From Paenibacillus bovis (lineage in GTDB: Bacteria; Bacillota; Bacilli; Paenibacillales; Paenibacillaceae), in contig NZ_CP013023.1 of NCBI RefSeq assembly GCF_001421015.2, positions 3,651,501 to 3,715,500 of the forward strand: a stretch of 64,000 nt of DNA, written 5' to 3'. A program made the position numbers and the translations under genes. Within the stretch, counting starts at the first letter, position 1. Each line of letters begins with the position of its first letter. Shown one piece after another: positions 8,969 through 18,239 of this stretch. The notes under the pieces were generated by a model. It was given only the letters and a program-made list of their open reading frames with translations. It was not told the origin of the DNA and searched no databases.

Positions 8969-11041
8969 ATGAGTTATGAACAATTGGCCAAAGAGATCAT
9001 TCAGGGAGTTGGTGGCGAGAAAAATGTTATTTCTCTTGTTCACTGTGCTACCCGGCTGCGCTTTACCCTAAAAGATAATAATCAAGCAGATAAACTCCGG
9101 CTGGAACAAACAGACGGCGTTATTACTGTCAAAGAAAGCGGTGGCCAATTTCAGGTCGTCATCGGCAATACGGTTCCTGAAGTTTATGAAGCTATCGGAC
9201 GAATCACCCGATTGCTGGATGATTCCGGCAAAGAAAAAGAATCGTCTACCAAAGGCAAAAAAGGCTTGGGCAGTATTGTAGACATTATTTCCAGCATTTT
9301 CGCTCCATTACTGGGTGTGATGGCTGGTGCCGGTATCCTGAAAGGTCTATTGCTGATCGCCAGCAATACCGGATGGCTGGATACCAAGGAAACGACCTAC
9401 ACTATTTTAATGGCTACCGCAGACAGTCTTTTTTATTTTCTGCCGCTTTTGCTGGCCGTTACTACCGCAAGGAAATTTGGTGGTAATACATTTACCGCGC
9501 TGACTATAGCGGGTGCGCTCGTCTATCCGTCTATTATTGAACTGAAAACAGCTGGAACAGACACGACCTTTTTTGGTATTCCGGTTATTATGATGAGTTA
9601 TTCGTCTACCGTTATTCCTATCATTCTGGCTGTTATTGTCATAAGCAAGCTGGAGAAACTATGCAACCGGGTAATTCATGAAAGCGTGAAAAACTTTGTG
9701 ACTCCACTGATTTCGCTCGTCGTTATGGTTCCTCTAACACTTATTATTTTTGGCCCGTTTGGTGTCTATGTCGGTAATGGGATTGCTACCGGTCTGGTGG
9801 CTGCTTTTGGCTTCAGTCCGTTGATCGCCGGAGCCATTCTGGGAGCCAGCTGGCAGCTACTCGTCATTTTCGGTGTACATTGGGGGCTTGTACCGGTATT
9901 TATTAATAATATTGCTGTTCATGGACGGGATGGAATCAAGCCGGCTGCAGCCGCTTCCGTATTCGCCCAGACCGGTGCTGCTTTTGGCGTTATGCTGCGC
10001 ACCAAAAACAAAAAACTGAAAACGCTTGCCGGTTCAGCGACTTTATCTGCGTTATTCGGTATTACGGAACCAGCTATATATGGAGTTACGCTTCCACTCA
10101 AGCGTCCATTTATCGCCGGTCTAATCGGTGGCGCTGTAGGCGGAGCTATTATCGGACAGGCAGGAACGCAGGCATTTGCTTCCGGTGCTCCAGGTCTGCT
10201 GACACTACCTATCTTTTACGGTCCGGGCGGCCAGGGATTTCTGGGACTGATTATGGGAATTACGGCTTCATTCCTGATCTCCGCTGTACTTTCTTATATT
10301 TTGGGCTTCAAGGATCCTGCGGAAGAAAAAACAACAACAAATACTGTCCATGATGTAACTGCCTCTCCGGTGATTAATGGTGCTATAGGTGGTACAGTTG
10401 CCGGGCAGCGTATAATCGCAGGCCAGAATATGCAAAGTCCGCTGGTAGAGCAGATGGCTACCAATATGATTACCGGGCAAGCTGCGCATCAATCGGCAGC
10501 CGAACAGATGGTACATAAACAGATATCTAGACAGATTGCATACAGCCCGATAAATGGACAGATTGTGCCACTTACAGGCGTTCCCGATCCAGCATTCGCT
10601 TCGGAAGCCATGGGTAAAGGAATTGCGATTGAGCCTGCAACCGGGCGTGTAGTAGCTCCATTTAACGGTACAATTACTGTTGCTTTCAAAAAGAAACATG
10701 CACTGGCTATTGTGTCTGATCATGGAGCAGAAATTCTGATTCATGTGGGTATTGATACGGTCAAGCTGGAAGGACAGCCTTTTACCCTTCATGTACAGGA
10801 AGGCGATACAGTGACGGCAGGGCAATTGCTGCTGGAAATGGATTTGGAGCAGATTCGTGCGGCTGGCTGTGCTACAGTTACACCGATTATTGTGACCAAC
10901 ACTTTTGATTATGAAGATGTGCTGCCGCTGCAGCAGGGACAGGTATCTGAACAGGATGAACTGCTCCATATTATCGCTTCCCCTTCTCCAGAGCAGGAAT
11001 CAACTCCCCTATCGGATACCAGCAAAGAAGTACTTGCCTGA
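8969..11041 (+). CDS. bglP: Beta-glucoside PTS permease EIIBCA
   Basis: A 690-residue permease that imports and phosphorylates beta-glucosides. Residues 1-90 are EIIB with phosphocysteine Cys26 (LVHCATRLRF), about 105-455 the EIIC membrane domain, and about 560-690 EIIA with its active histidine in ILIHVGIDT. GGAGGT before the ATG at 8969 sets the start; the open frame upstream is leader. The EIIC-EIIA linker (about 455-560) is long and rich in Gln, Ala and Met. EIIB probably also phosphorylates LicT when substrate is absent. Confidence 0.93.
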   Translation: MSYEQLAKEIIQGVGGEKNVISLVHCATRLRFTLKDNNQADKLRLEQTDGVITVKESGGQFQVVIGNTVPEVYEAIGRITRLLDDSGKEKESSTKGKKGLGSIVDIISSIFAPLLGVMAGAGILKGLLLIASNTGWLDTKETTYTILMATADSLFYFLPLLLAVTTARKFGGNTFTALTIAGALVYPSIIELKTAGTDTTFFGIPVIMMSYSSTVIPIILAVIVISKLEKLCNRVIHESVKNFVTPLISLVVMVPLTLIIFGPFGVYVGNGIATGLVAAFGFSPLIAGAILGASWQLLVIFGVHWGLVPVFINNIAVHGRDGIKPAAAASVFAQTGAAFGVMLRTKNKKLKTLAGSATLSALFGITEPAIYGVTLPLKRPFIAGLIGGAVGGAIIGQAGTQAFASGAPGLLTLPIFYGPGGQGFLGLIMGITASFLISAVLSYILGFKDPAEEKTTTNTVHDVTASPVINGAIGGTVAGQRIIAGQNMQSPLVEQMATNMITGQAAHQSAAEQMVHKQISRQIAYSPINGQIVPLTGVPDPAFASEAMGKGIAIEPATGRVVAPFNGTITVAFKKKHALAIVSDHGAEILIHVGIDTVKLEGQPFTLHVQEGDTVTAGQLLLEMDLEQIRAAGCATVTPIIVTNTFDYEDVLPLQQGQVSEQDELLHIIASPSPEQESTPLSDTSKEVLA

Positions 11042-11154
11042 ACAAAAGCCATGATCTGCATACAAACCGGCAAAGTTCATTTTTTCTTTATTTTGCATAT
11101 AAGGGTACTGGAGCAAAAAACGAACTTCCAAACTGCACATACTATATTGTAAAA

Positions 11155-11190
11155 AAACGACTGCCTCGTTATCATCGAGAGCAGTCGTTT
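11155..11190 (-). terminator. Terminator between bglP and the receiver-phosphatase gene
   Basis: Stem AAACGACTGC with its complement (11155-11190, loop near 11169-11175), followed on the minus strand by seven T. It can serve the minus-strand gene and weakly bglP (TTTGATTT). Confidence 0.85.
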
Positions 11191-11217
11191 GATTTGTATT
11201 TGAGTTATATCATGTGA

Positions 11218-12360
11218 TTATTCTGCAGTGCGATCCAGATCGACAGATACAATGCACAGATCTTCCTGATTGCGGCTCAGACGTGCCAGCTTGGTCAGGA
11301 ATTTTTCATTATCGATATCAAGCAGGCTATGCGCATATTGTTCCAGTTCGCCGATTACCACCTTGGGATTGCTGCCCGGACGGGAAATCAACCCATTTGT
11401 ATACAGAACGATTCGTGTAGTGTCGTTATATTCCAGAGTCTCTGTATTGGCATTGGTGTTCTCTTTCATACCAATTGGATCGGTAGTAACATTGAGGCGG
11501 GCTGCAGGGCCTTCACTATTGAGCAGGAGCCCCGGGGTATGACCGGCATTGAAGTATTCCAGCTGCTTTTTCTCCAGATCGATTAATACATAAACAGCTG
11601 TGAAATACGCGGTACGTCGTGTCTTGCCAAACAGCATACGCATCTGGCGGTTTAACTCGGCGCATACTTCCTTGGGCTTGCGGTACATACCGACAATACC
11701 GTCCAGCAGGGAGCGGATCGACATGCTGATCAGTGCCGCTGCGATCCCACTGCCAGGTACATCTATCAGCAGAACGCCGCATTGGCGATTGTTGAACATT
11801 TTCCAGTAAAACATATCTCCAGACACTTCCGAAGACTGGAAGTAACTGCTATGAATCTGAATGCCCGGCTCGGTCAATGGAGGAGTCAGTACACTATTTT
11901 GCAGATGCTTGGCGAGCTGCAGATCTTTTTGTACTTTTTCTTCCCATGCTTTGCGGGAATCCATCTCTTTTTTTAGACGAAGGGCGGATTGCACACGAGC
12001 CAGCAGTTCGTAATCCGGGCCGCCCTTTTCAATAAAGTCCATTCCGCCTGCACCGAATGCTTCTTTGAAGTGAACACGGTCTGCAGTCAGGAAAATGATC
12101 GGTAGATCCTGATACACCGGCAGACTTTTGATAAAAGTACACGCCTGGATGCCATCAATCTCCGGCATAACAATATCAAGAAGAATCAGATCGACTGATG
12201 CGGCTTTACGTGGTGCCTGATTATCGTAAATCCCCAGAATCTGATAGGCTTCCTGGGCAGATGTTGCTTTTTGTACATCTTCATATCCGGCTGTTCTCAG
12301 AACATTCTCCATAAATGCTACATTCAATTTGGAATCATCGACAATTAGTATGCTGCTCAT
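11218..12360 (-). CDS. Receiver-PPM phosphatase fusion (RsbU/SpoIIE type), probably catalytically impaired
   Basis: A 380-residue protein with an N-terminal response-regulator receiver (1-125, phospho-acceptor Asp62 in LLDIVMPEIDG), a helical linker and a PPM/SpoIIE-type serine phosphatase domain (165-378). Such proteins dephosphorylate STAS anti-anti-sigma proteins. Compared with the paralog at 17094-18227, two motif residues have changed: GHG became GSG (Ser204) and TDG became TNG (Asn322, a position whose Asp binds metal in active enzymes). Asp182, Asp200 and Asp367 remain. It may be a pseudo-phosphatase or a sensor of partner state. Start at GGGGGAG-ATG, 12360. It is transcribed separately from the cluster upstream. 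Confidence 0.85.
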   Translation of the reverse strand: MSSILIVDDSKLNVAFMENVLRTAGYEDVQKATSAQEAYQILGIYDNQAPRKAASVDLILLDIVMPEIDGIQACTFIKSLPVYQDLPIIFLTADRVHFKEAFGAGGMDFIEKGGPDYELLARVQSALRLKKEMDSRKAWEEKVQKDLQLAKHLQNSVLTPPLTEPGIQIHSSYFQSSEVSGDMFYWKMFNNRQCGVLLIDVPGSGIAAALISMSIRSLLDGIVGMYRKPKEVCAELNRQMRMLFGKTRRTAYFTAVYVLIDLEKKQLEYFNAGHTPGLLLNSEGPAARLNVTTDPIGMKENTNANTETLEYNDTTRIVLYTNGLISRPGSNPKVVIGELEQYAHSLLDIDNEKFLTKLARLSRNQEDLCIVSVDLDRTAE

Positions 12361-12430
12361 TAGCTCTCCCCCGAAGTCAGTATACTTATTTTTCGTCAAA
12401 ATAGACTAATTATGTAATAGCCAGTAAGTA
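12361..12430 (-). promoter_or_regulatory. Conserved upstream element shared with the paralogous receiver-phosphatase gene
   Basis: Reading the plus strand, TCAGTATA-N1-TTATT-N2-TCGTCA followed about 20 bases later by ATGTAATA appears here and again at 18245-18290 upstream of the paralog, with the same order and spacing. It probably holds the shared promoter or binding site for both genes. No classical sigma-A pair with good spacing is evident within it. Confidence 0.45.
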
Positions 12431-12540
12431 AGAATCTTAAATATTATATACATTTTGACCAGTTTGACCGGTTAGCAACATCCGACCCTATTCCAGAAAG
12501 ATGCTGTCTTTTGAATTGTCGCTTTTTGCTTATTACAAAT

Positions 12541-12581
12541 AAGCCGTCTAATCACCCTCGAGCAGAATGATTAAACGGCTT
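12541..12581 (-). terminator. Probable terminator of the partner-switching operon
   Basis: A 14-bp stem with one G-U (12541-12554 with 12568-12581) overlaps the last codons and stop of the HD-GYP gene and is followed on the minus strand by TTATTTGT. The poor T tract makes this moderate evidence. Confidence 0.55.
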
Positions 12582-14634
12582 GTTCCAGAATTTCATTGAA
12601 CTCCAGCAAAATGGCTGTTCCATCCGGACTGGTATGCAGCATAATCCGGTCCGCAGAAGCATACATCAGAGCAAAACCTTTACCAAGCGAGCTTTTGCTG
12701 CTGTATCCCGATATTAGAATGGTTTTGGGCAATTCATGCAAAGGAATACCTGATCCGTGATCGGTAATATACACCTGATAACATCCATTTTTACGATACA
12801 CGGTAACTTTGCCTGCTTCGGCGTGCTTGATCAGATTGGTTACCGCTTCCGAGACAGCCAGCTTGATACTCATGACTTTTTTGGAATTTTGCAATCGGAT
12901 ATCTTCCGGGATGTGCTGAACGACCAGCGTCCGGCTGGAAGCGACATCGGCGCGGGTATTGACTTCCATTTCATCGATCCACTCGCCTAATTCCGCTACA
13001 ATCTCCCCCGGCTCCAGGCAGATATCGATCTTGCTATGGGAGAGGGTTCGGATTACGTCTCTGTAAGCACGCAACGTCTGCAGATGCATATCTTCACGAT
13101 ACTGAAGCGCAGGCGTGATATCGTTAAGTACAACCGCTACCCAATCGCTCTCCGGATAAAAATGAGCTTCGTACGTGCTCCCCTGACTGACCAGCACTTC
13201 GTAAAAACTTTCCGACAATACCAGCGCACGTGCAGCCAATATCTCGAGATCATACAGCACACCAGACGGCAGATCCTCATGCGTTTGCAGACTGCCGGTG
13301 CCTCTATATTTCAATAAACGTGTTCCTCCCGTGATGCTGGAGAGCTCGCGATGCTGCTGCTTGTCAGGTTCGATAACAGAAGTTAGCTCCATCGCGCTGG
13401 ACAATATCTCTGTATATACCATATGCTGCCTTAACCAGGCAATCGTGCCTGTATGAATATGACTCACCAGTTCGGGATCCAGTTCCTTATGGGACATGTT
13501 TTCCAGCCGGCGGATCACTTCCTCATCCTGATCATAATGCCGCATCAAATATTCGAGCTGATCACACATATGAATAATTCTGGATTCATAAGGGATCTGT
13601 TTTTCCTTCAGTCCATCAGGGTAACCTTTGCCATCGTAACGCTCATGATGATGCAGAATCCAGTCTGCCATCTTTTTGTCGCCACTGACATTCAGCACAA
13701 TTTTGGAGCTGTGTACCGGATGGGATTGGTACTGCTGTTCTTCGCTGAGCGATCTGGCACCGCGTTTGGTCAGAATATCCAGGGGAAGCATCATTTTGCC
13801 GATATCATGTATCGCTGCCATATTAATCAGATCGACACGTCTTTTTTTGGGATATCCGAGCAATTCCAATATATGCTCGCATATAATACCCACATTATGC
13901 CCATGTCCCTGTATCCGATTGGAAATACGCATTTCTCCAATACGAATGAATTCTTCTGCACCGCGGCGACGAAGACGAACCTGACGAATGTATCCATAGG
14001 AGAAAAAAATAATCAGCATAAGAAAAAGTAAAATATAAATAGTCTCGTACATCATATAATGCAGCGACAAATGCAAAAGAAAATGAGGAACAATAATTGT
14101 ACATAGTACTACCGGCACTGCTATCTCCTTGCATTTAATCACCAGATTATTGCGTAGTGGAATCCCGCTGATTGTCTTGTTTACTATCGACGCGAGCAGC
14201 ATATACAGCAAGCTGAACGTCAGTGCACCTGCACCAGCCTGAACATAAAGGGAAATCCCATCCAGACGCTCCATAACGATATGTGCAGCGTACAGGCATA
14301 TACTGTACTTTCCCTGAGCCGACAGCAGCCGGAATACATTAAACCGCCGCCAGACAAAATCGGCACTGCGCCAATGGCTGACCACATTACTCAATAAAAT
14401 GCCGTAAAGAGCCGGTACCGGTCCATAGGCCAGCAGTAAAATTAGAAAGCCTGCCAAACTGCCGCTGTATTCTTCCCCGCTCAGCAGACGGACCGGGAAC
14501 AGATCCAGTATGGCAATCAGCAGCAGCAGTGGCAGAATGTGAACAATATCGCTGCTGCCTTCCAGCCCCATATACAGCAGACTGGCGATCCCCAGCAGGC
14601 TAAGCGGGATCGTATAAACATTTTTCTCCTTCAT
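12571..14634 (-). CDS. Membrane HD-GYP protein fused to an RsbW/SpoIIAB-like ATPase domain
   Basis: A 687-residue protein. Residues 1-215 are about seven membrane helices with MASE-like character. Residues 225-400 form an HD-GYP domain with HDIGK (His276-Asp277) and HHERYDGKGYP (329-339), the motif of cyclic-di-GMP phosphodiesterases. A PAS-like linker (about 460-530) leads to a C-terminal GHKL ATPase (570-685) with an N-box Glu596/Asn600 and DHGSGIP (625-631). It lacks a phospho-accepting histidine region, resembling anti-sigma switch kinases rather than classical sensor kinases. Its ATG directly follows the STAS stop codon (TAAATG), so the kinase and its likely substrate are coupled. Confidence 0.85.
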   Translation of the reverse strand: MKEKNVYTIPLSLLGIASLLYMGLEGSSDIVHILPLLLLIAILDLFPVRLLSGEEYSGSLAGFLILLLAYGPVPALYGILLSNVVSHWRSADFVWRRFNVFRLLSAQGKYSICLYAAHIVMERLDGISLYVQAGAGALTFSLLYMLLASIVNKTISGIPLRNNLVIKCKEIAVPVVLCTIIVPHFLLHLSLHYMMYETIYILLFLMLIIFFSYGYIRQVRLRRRGAEEFIRIGEMRISNRIQGHGHNVGIICEHILELLGYPKKRRVDLINMAAIHDIGKMMLPLDILTKRGARSLSEEQQYQSHPVHSSKIVLNVSGDKKMADWILHHHERYDGKGYPDGLKEKQIPYESRIIHMCDQLEYLMRHYDQDEEVIRRLENMSHKELDPELVSHIHTGTIAWLRQHMVYTEILSSAMELTSVIEPDKQQHRELSSITGGTRLLKYRGTGSLQTHEDLPSGVLYDLEILAARALVLSESFYEVLVSQGSTYEAHFYPESDWVAVVLNDITPALQYREDMHLQTLRAYRDVIRTLSHSKIDICLEPGEIVAELGEWIDEMEVNTRADVASSRTLVVQHIPEDIRLQNSKKVMSIKLAVSEAVTNLIKHAEAGKVTVYRKNGCYQVYITDHGSGIPLHELPKTILISGYSSKSSLGKGFALMYASADRIMLHTSPDGTAILLEFNEILEQAV

Positions 14635-14946
14635 TTAACGAAATGTATCCTTGCCCAGAATCTCATCCAGCTGGAGTAGCTGGAACACCTCCATCACTTC
14701 CGGCTGTGTCTGCTCGATCCATACCTGACGTTCTTGTTCCTGCAAATCCTGTACCAGCTTGATCAGCAGTCCGATACCCGATGAATCTACAAATTGTACC
14801 GCTCCCAGGTTCAGGATAATATTCGATGCTTCTGACAGTTCTGGTTCGAGCTGTTCTTCAAACGTATCCCCGGCATCAATATCAATGTCTCCTTCACAAT
14901 AGACGGTAATCTGCTGACCGATTAATTCGAGACGATACGTAAACAT
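14635..14946 (-). CDS. STAS domain anti-anti-sigma factor (RsbV/SpoIIAA-like)
   Basis: A 103-residue single STAS domain. The phosphorylation site is in FVDSSGIGLLI (Ser55 by alignment with SpoIIAA/RsbV). Such proteins bind anti-sigma or switch kinases when unphosphorylated and are released on phosphorylation. The start at 14946 has AGGGAG nine bases upstream; the longer open frame overlaps the previous gene and is rejected. It sits one base after the FapA-like stop and immediately before the HD-GYP/kinase gene, next to phosphatases that could reset it. Confidence 0.92.
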   Translation of the reverse strand: MFTYRLELIGQQITVYCEGDIDIDAGDTFEEQLEPELSEASNIILNLGAVQFVDSSGIGLLIKLVQDLQEQERQVWIEQTQPEVMEVFQLLQLDEILGKDTFR

Positions 14947-14947
14947 G

Positions 14948-17071
14948 TTACTCGCTCCCTTTCCATATGATCTGTTCATTGTTATCCAATCGAATAGTTA
15001 CATGCTCGACATCTTCCATACACTGATGAATCCGTTCGCCGATCTGAATCGTTGTTCCTGCGAGTACACGTGCTGCCTTAATCCTTGCTGTCGCATTCAC
15101 ATGAAGCTTTGTCGTTCCTGTACCCGGAGAACCGGCTTCCTGCAGAACCATACCTTCTGCAGCATAATAGGTTCCGCCCCGCAGCGTTCCGGTAGCTTCC
15201 AGTACACCTTCACAATACAGATGAGCATTGTAGGCTCCTTTTTCCACAACTACATCACCGCCGCAGCGAACTGTACTGTTCTGAACAAAATGCAGCCGGG
15301 CAAAATTACGTTCCACTACAGGAGCAGATGCGAGAGTATACAGGTAATTGGTTCGCCGGATAAAGCTTTCCAGATCTTCTGCAGTACGGAATGAACTATT
15401 TTCCTTATTCATAAACCCGTTTCGAATTTCTTGAAAATAACGAATCCATTCTTCTTTTAATGCTGTTTTATACTGTTCTTCCAGTCGAAGCAGGCGCTCC
15501 AGCTGTTCCAGCATCCATTTGAACCGCCCCTGGAATAAAACCTGAAACAACGGTGCAAGACCGGTCTGGTTCATATCATTGATTTTAAAAGCCGAAGCGC
15601 TGCTGACCTGATGCACAGCCTGCTTCATCAGTTCTACCTGTTCACGTACATAAATCAGCATGGGTGCGATCTGTCCGTAAAACAGCTGCAGCTGGCCAAC
15701 AATAATGCGGCTGCTGAGCACGTTGGCATGGACAATCAGCGAGTCACCTGCCAGAATCTGAGCCATATTGATATTACCGCGTACACGAATATTGCCCTCG
15801 GCTTCCACTTCCATCGTATCCTGTACTGCCCCGCTGATCTCGACATCGCCGCGAAAATGAATATTGCCTGTCGACAGATTAACATCTCCGCTATGCATCA
15901 GCTTTGGAATCATGGAGAGCTTGACGTAATGTCCTTGCCGGGTCTGGCTGGGCATACCCGATTTAAGTGCAAATGCATTGCGTCCATCCTCGGAGAGCTG
16001 CACATCCTTGCCCGGTATCATCTGGATATCGTGTACAGCCGGTGCGAGGATCACTTTGCCATAAATATCCCGGCCGTCTATACCTGGCTTCGACGGAATA
16101 ACGGTACCGATCAGCTCCCCTTCCAGAATAGAAGGAAATTCTCGGGTTTCCCGGTAATCGATAGTTCCATTATCCCGCAGCTTGGGCTGTACTTTGCGGG
16201 CAGCCGCATCTGTCTGGAGCTGGAAGATACCGTCTTGTCCAGCGACAGGAAGTTGGCCGGCTGCTATTATAAATGGACCGGATCGCTCTGCACGACAGGC
16301 CTGCTTGATCATGGATGAATCAATACCAAAAATGATTTCTTTGGTACGGAGCTGATGGTATATTTCTTCCGGATCGATAGCTGCCGGCTTTTTATTTTGT
16401 ACTACCCGCAGCATCAGCCGGGTATTGGGTTCAGTATCCATCAAAGAACGTGTAATATGGTATCCTGGCTCGATATGCAGAGCAGCATTCATACCTTCCG
16501 CGTCGATATCCAGCTCCCATGTGGAATCTTTGGATTCGCCATTCAGCCGGATCTCGATCACATCTTCCTTGCTTACAGCTGCAGATTGTCCGGCTAGCAG
16601 TGCTGTTCCATTGATCAGTATATCTCCACTTTTAAATGCATCAATCATAGGCAGATTGGCTCCATCCGGGATATGCATAGCAATTTGCCCATCGGCAATC
16701 CATATCTTTCCTTCTTCCAGCTTGTTGCTGCCTAGCGTAAGGTCAGCATAGAGATCAACAGGCGGCAAAGTAACTACTGCAGCAGATTCTGCAGACATGC
16801 CCTGCTCCAGTATACCCACTGTATGTCTGTCCACTGAGACAGGTGTTGCAGTATGAAGATTCATGGAGGAGAGAGCACCCATTTCCGCTACGCTTGCAGC
16901 AAGCAGACTGACCCTGACTACAGCAGGTCTGGCATTCAGACCGAGGAAGCCACGGCTTTCGTTGTCGATGATTTCAATACTCACCTCTTTTTTGCTGACC
17001 TCCAGCAGAGCCAGCGCACGGTCTACTGCCTGTTCTACCGTTTTGCCTTTGGAAATTACACTTCGTTCCAT
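14948..17071 (-). CDS. FapA (DUF342) family protein with N-terminal Jag_N-like domain
   Basis: A 707-residue protein. The first ~60 residues (KTVEQAVDRALALLEVSKKE, then SRGFLGL) match the Jag_N domain. The middle (about 170-480) is the DUF342/FapA region with a repetitive beta architecture (DVNLSTGNIHF, GDVEISGAV, GNIRVRGNI). A coiled coil (about 495-590) and a C-terminal beta section follow. FapA proteins are linked to flagellar assembly, polymer or cell-surface functions, but the mechanism is unknown. GGAGGAG seven bases before the ATG at 17071 is preferred over the ATG at 17086. It is embedded in the partner-switching operon, so it may be an output or scaffold. Confidence 0.85.
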   Translation of the reverse strand: MERSVISKGKTVEQAVDRALALLEVSKKEVSIEIIDNESRGFLGLNARPAVVRVSLLAASVAEMGALSSMNLHTATPVSVDRHTVGILEQGMSAESAAVVTLPPVDLYADLTLGSNKLEEGKIWIADGQIAMHIPDGANLPMIDAFKSGDILINGTALLAGQSAAVSKEDVIEIRLNGESKDSTWELDIDAEGMNAALHIEPGYHITRSLMDTEPNTRLMLRVVQNKKPAAIDPEEIYHQLRTKEIIFGIDSSMIKQACRAERSGPFIIAAGQLPVAGQDGIFQLQTDAAARKVQPKLRDNGTIDYRETREFPSILEGELIGTVIPSKPGIDGRDIYGKVILAPAVHDIQMIPGKDVQLSEDGRNAFALKSGMPSQTRQGHYVKLSMIPKLMHSGDVNLSTGNIHFRGDVEISGAVQDTMEVEAEGNIRVRGNINMAQILAGDSLIVHANVLSSRIIVGQLQLFYGQIAPMLIYVREQVELMKQAVHQVSSASAFKINDMNQTGLAPLFQVLFQGRFKWMLEQLERLLRLEEQYKTALKEEWIRYFQEIRNGFMNKENSSFRTAEDLESFIRRTNYLYTLASAPVVERNFARLHFVQNSTVRCGGDVVVEKGAYNAHLYCEGVLEATGTLRGGTYYAAEGMVLQEAGSPGTGTTKLHVNATARIKAARVLAGTTIQIGERIHQCMEDVEHVTIRLDNNEQIIWKGSE

Positions 17072-17093
17072 ATGCTTCTCCTCCATTCCTGTA

Positions 17094-18227
17094 TTACTCC
17101 AGTTCTATCGATAGAATACAAATATCATCATCACGCTGACGGTTCAGACGTTCCAGCTTGCTAACAAAGGCTTCATTGTCCAGATAATGAAGACTCTGCG
17201 CATACTGCTCCAGCTTTTCAATCCCGGTATGGATCGACAGTCCGGGCCGCTCTACCAATCCGTCTGTATATAGTACGATGCGTGCAGGTGTATCATAGGG
17301 AATGGTAACCGTATCCAGCTTCATGTCCTGCTTGATCCCCACCGGTACCGTAGTTCCGCTCAGTTTAACCGGCGGCTTGTGCTGCATCAGCAGCAGACCT
17401 GGTGGATGACCGGCATTGAAATATTCAATTTCTTGCTTGTTCCGGTCTATATATAAATAGATCGCTGTGAAGTAGGCGGTACGCCTGCTTTTGCCAAACA
17501 AATGCCGCATCTGTCGGTTGAGCTCTGCACATACTTCGCGCGGTTTGCGGTACAAGCCGACGATGCCATCCAGCAGGGAGCGAATCGACATGCTGATCAG
17601 GGCAGCCGGGATGCCATGTCCCGAAACATCGATCAGCAGAACGCCGTATTGGCCGGGATTGAACATTTTCCAGTAAAACATATCACCGGAAACTTCGGAT
17701 GACTGCATATACCAGCTATGGATGCAGATACCCGGCTCTTTTAGTGGGGGAGTCAATACACTTCGCTGCAGATGCTTGGCCAGCTGCAGATCGGTTTGTA
17801 CTTTTTCCTCCCAGGCTTTGCGGGCATCCATTTCCTTTTTGAGCTTTAGTGCAGATTGTACGCGGGTCAGCAGCTCATAATCCGGTCCGCCTTTTTCGAT
17901 AAAGTCCATTCCGCCTGCACTGAAGGCTTCCCGAAAATGGACACGATCCGCGGTGAGGAATATAACCGGTAGATCCTGATATACGGTCAGGCTTTTGATC
18001 AGCGTGCAAGCTTCTATTCCGTCAATCTCCGGCATAACAATATCCAGCAGAACCAGATCTACCGAAGCTGGCTTGCGCGGCGGTTGACCGTTATGAATCC
18101 CAAGAACCGTGTAGGCTTCCTGTGCGGAATAAGCCGTCTGGATGTCCTCATATCCTGCTGTCTGAAGTACATTTGTTAGATAAGCAATATTCAACCGGGA
18201 ATCGTCTACAATCAGTATGCCGCTCAT
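17094..18227 (-). CDS. Receiver-PPM phosphatase fusion (RsbU/SpoIIE type), catalytic motifs intact
   Basis: A 377-residue paralog of the protein at 11218-12360, with a receiver domain (Asp62) and a PPM phosphatase domain. Here the motifs are intact: SGD (Asp182), DVSGHG (Asp200, His204), TDGL (Asp322) and the C-terminal DDD before ICIL. The likely substrate is the phosphorylated STAS protein two genes downstream. It is the first gene of the operon running to 12571: a 22-base gap to fapA, then one-base and zero-base junctions. AAGGGAG precedes the ATG. Confidence 0.9.
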   Translation of the reverse strand: MSGILIVDDSRLNIAYLTNVLQTAGYEDIQTAYSAQEAYTVLGIHNGQPPRKPASVDLVLLDIVMPEIDGIEACTLIKSLTVYQDLPVIFLTADRVHFREAFSAGGMDFIEKGGPDYELLTRVQSALKLKKEMDARKAWEEKVQTDLQLAKHLQRSVLTPPLKEPGICIHSWYMQSSEVSGDMFYWKMFNPGQYGVLLIDVSGHGIPAALISMSIRSLLDGIVGLYRKPREVCAELNRQMRHLFGKSRRTAYFTAIYLYIDRNKQEIEYFNAGHPPGLLLMQHKPPVKLSGTTVPVGIKQDMKLDTVTIPYDTPARIVLYTDGLVERPGLSIHTGIEKLEQYAQSLHYLDNEAFVSKLERLNRQRDDDICILSIELE

Positions 18228-18239
18228 AAGACCGCTCCC

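Noticed and set aside
10268..10969. 233-codon minus-strand frame inside bglP
   Set aside because: Shadow of the permease: no ribosome site and implausible Cys/His-rich composition.
15611..16318. 235-codon plus-strand frame inside the FapA-like gene
   Set aside because: Antisense shadow of a well-supported gene, with no start signals.
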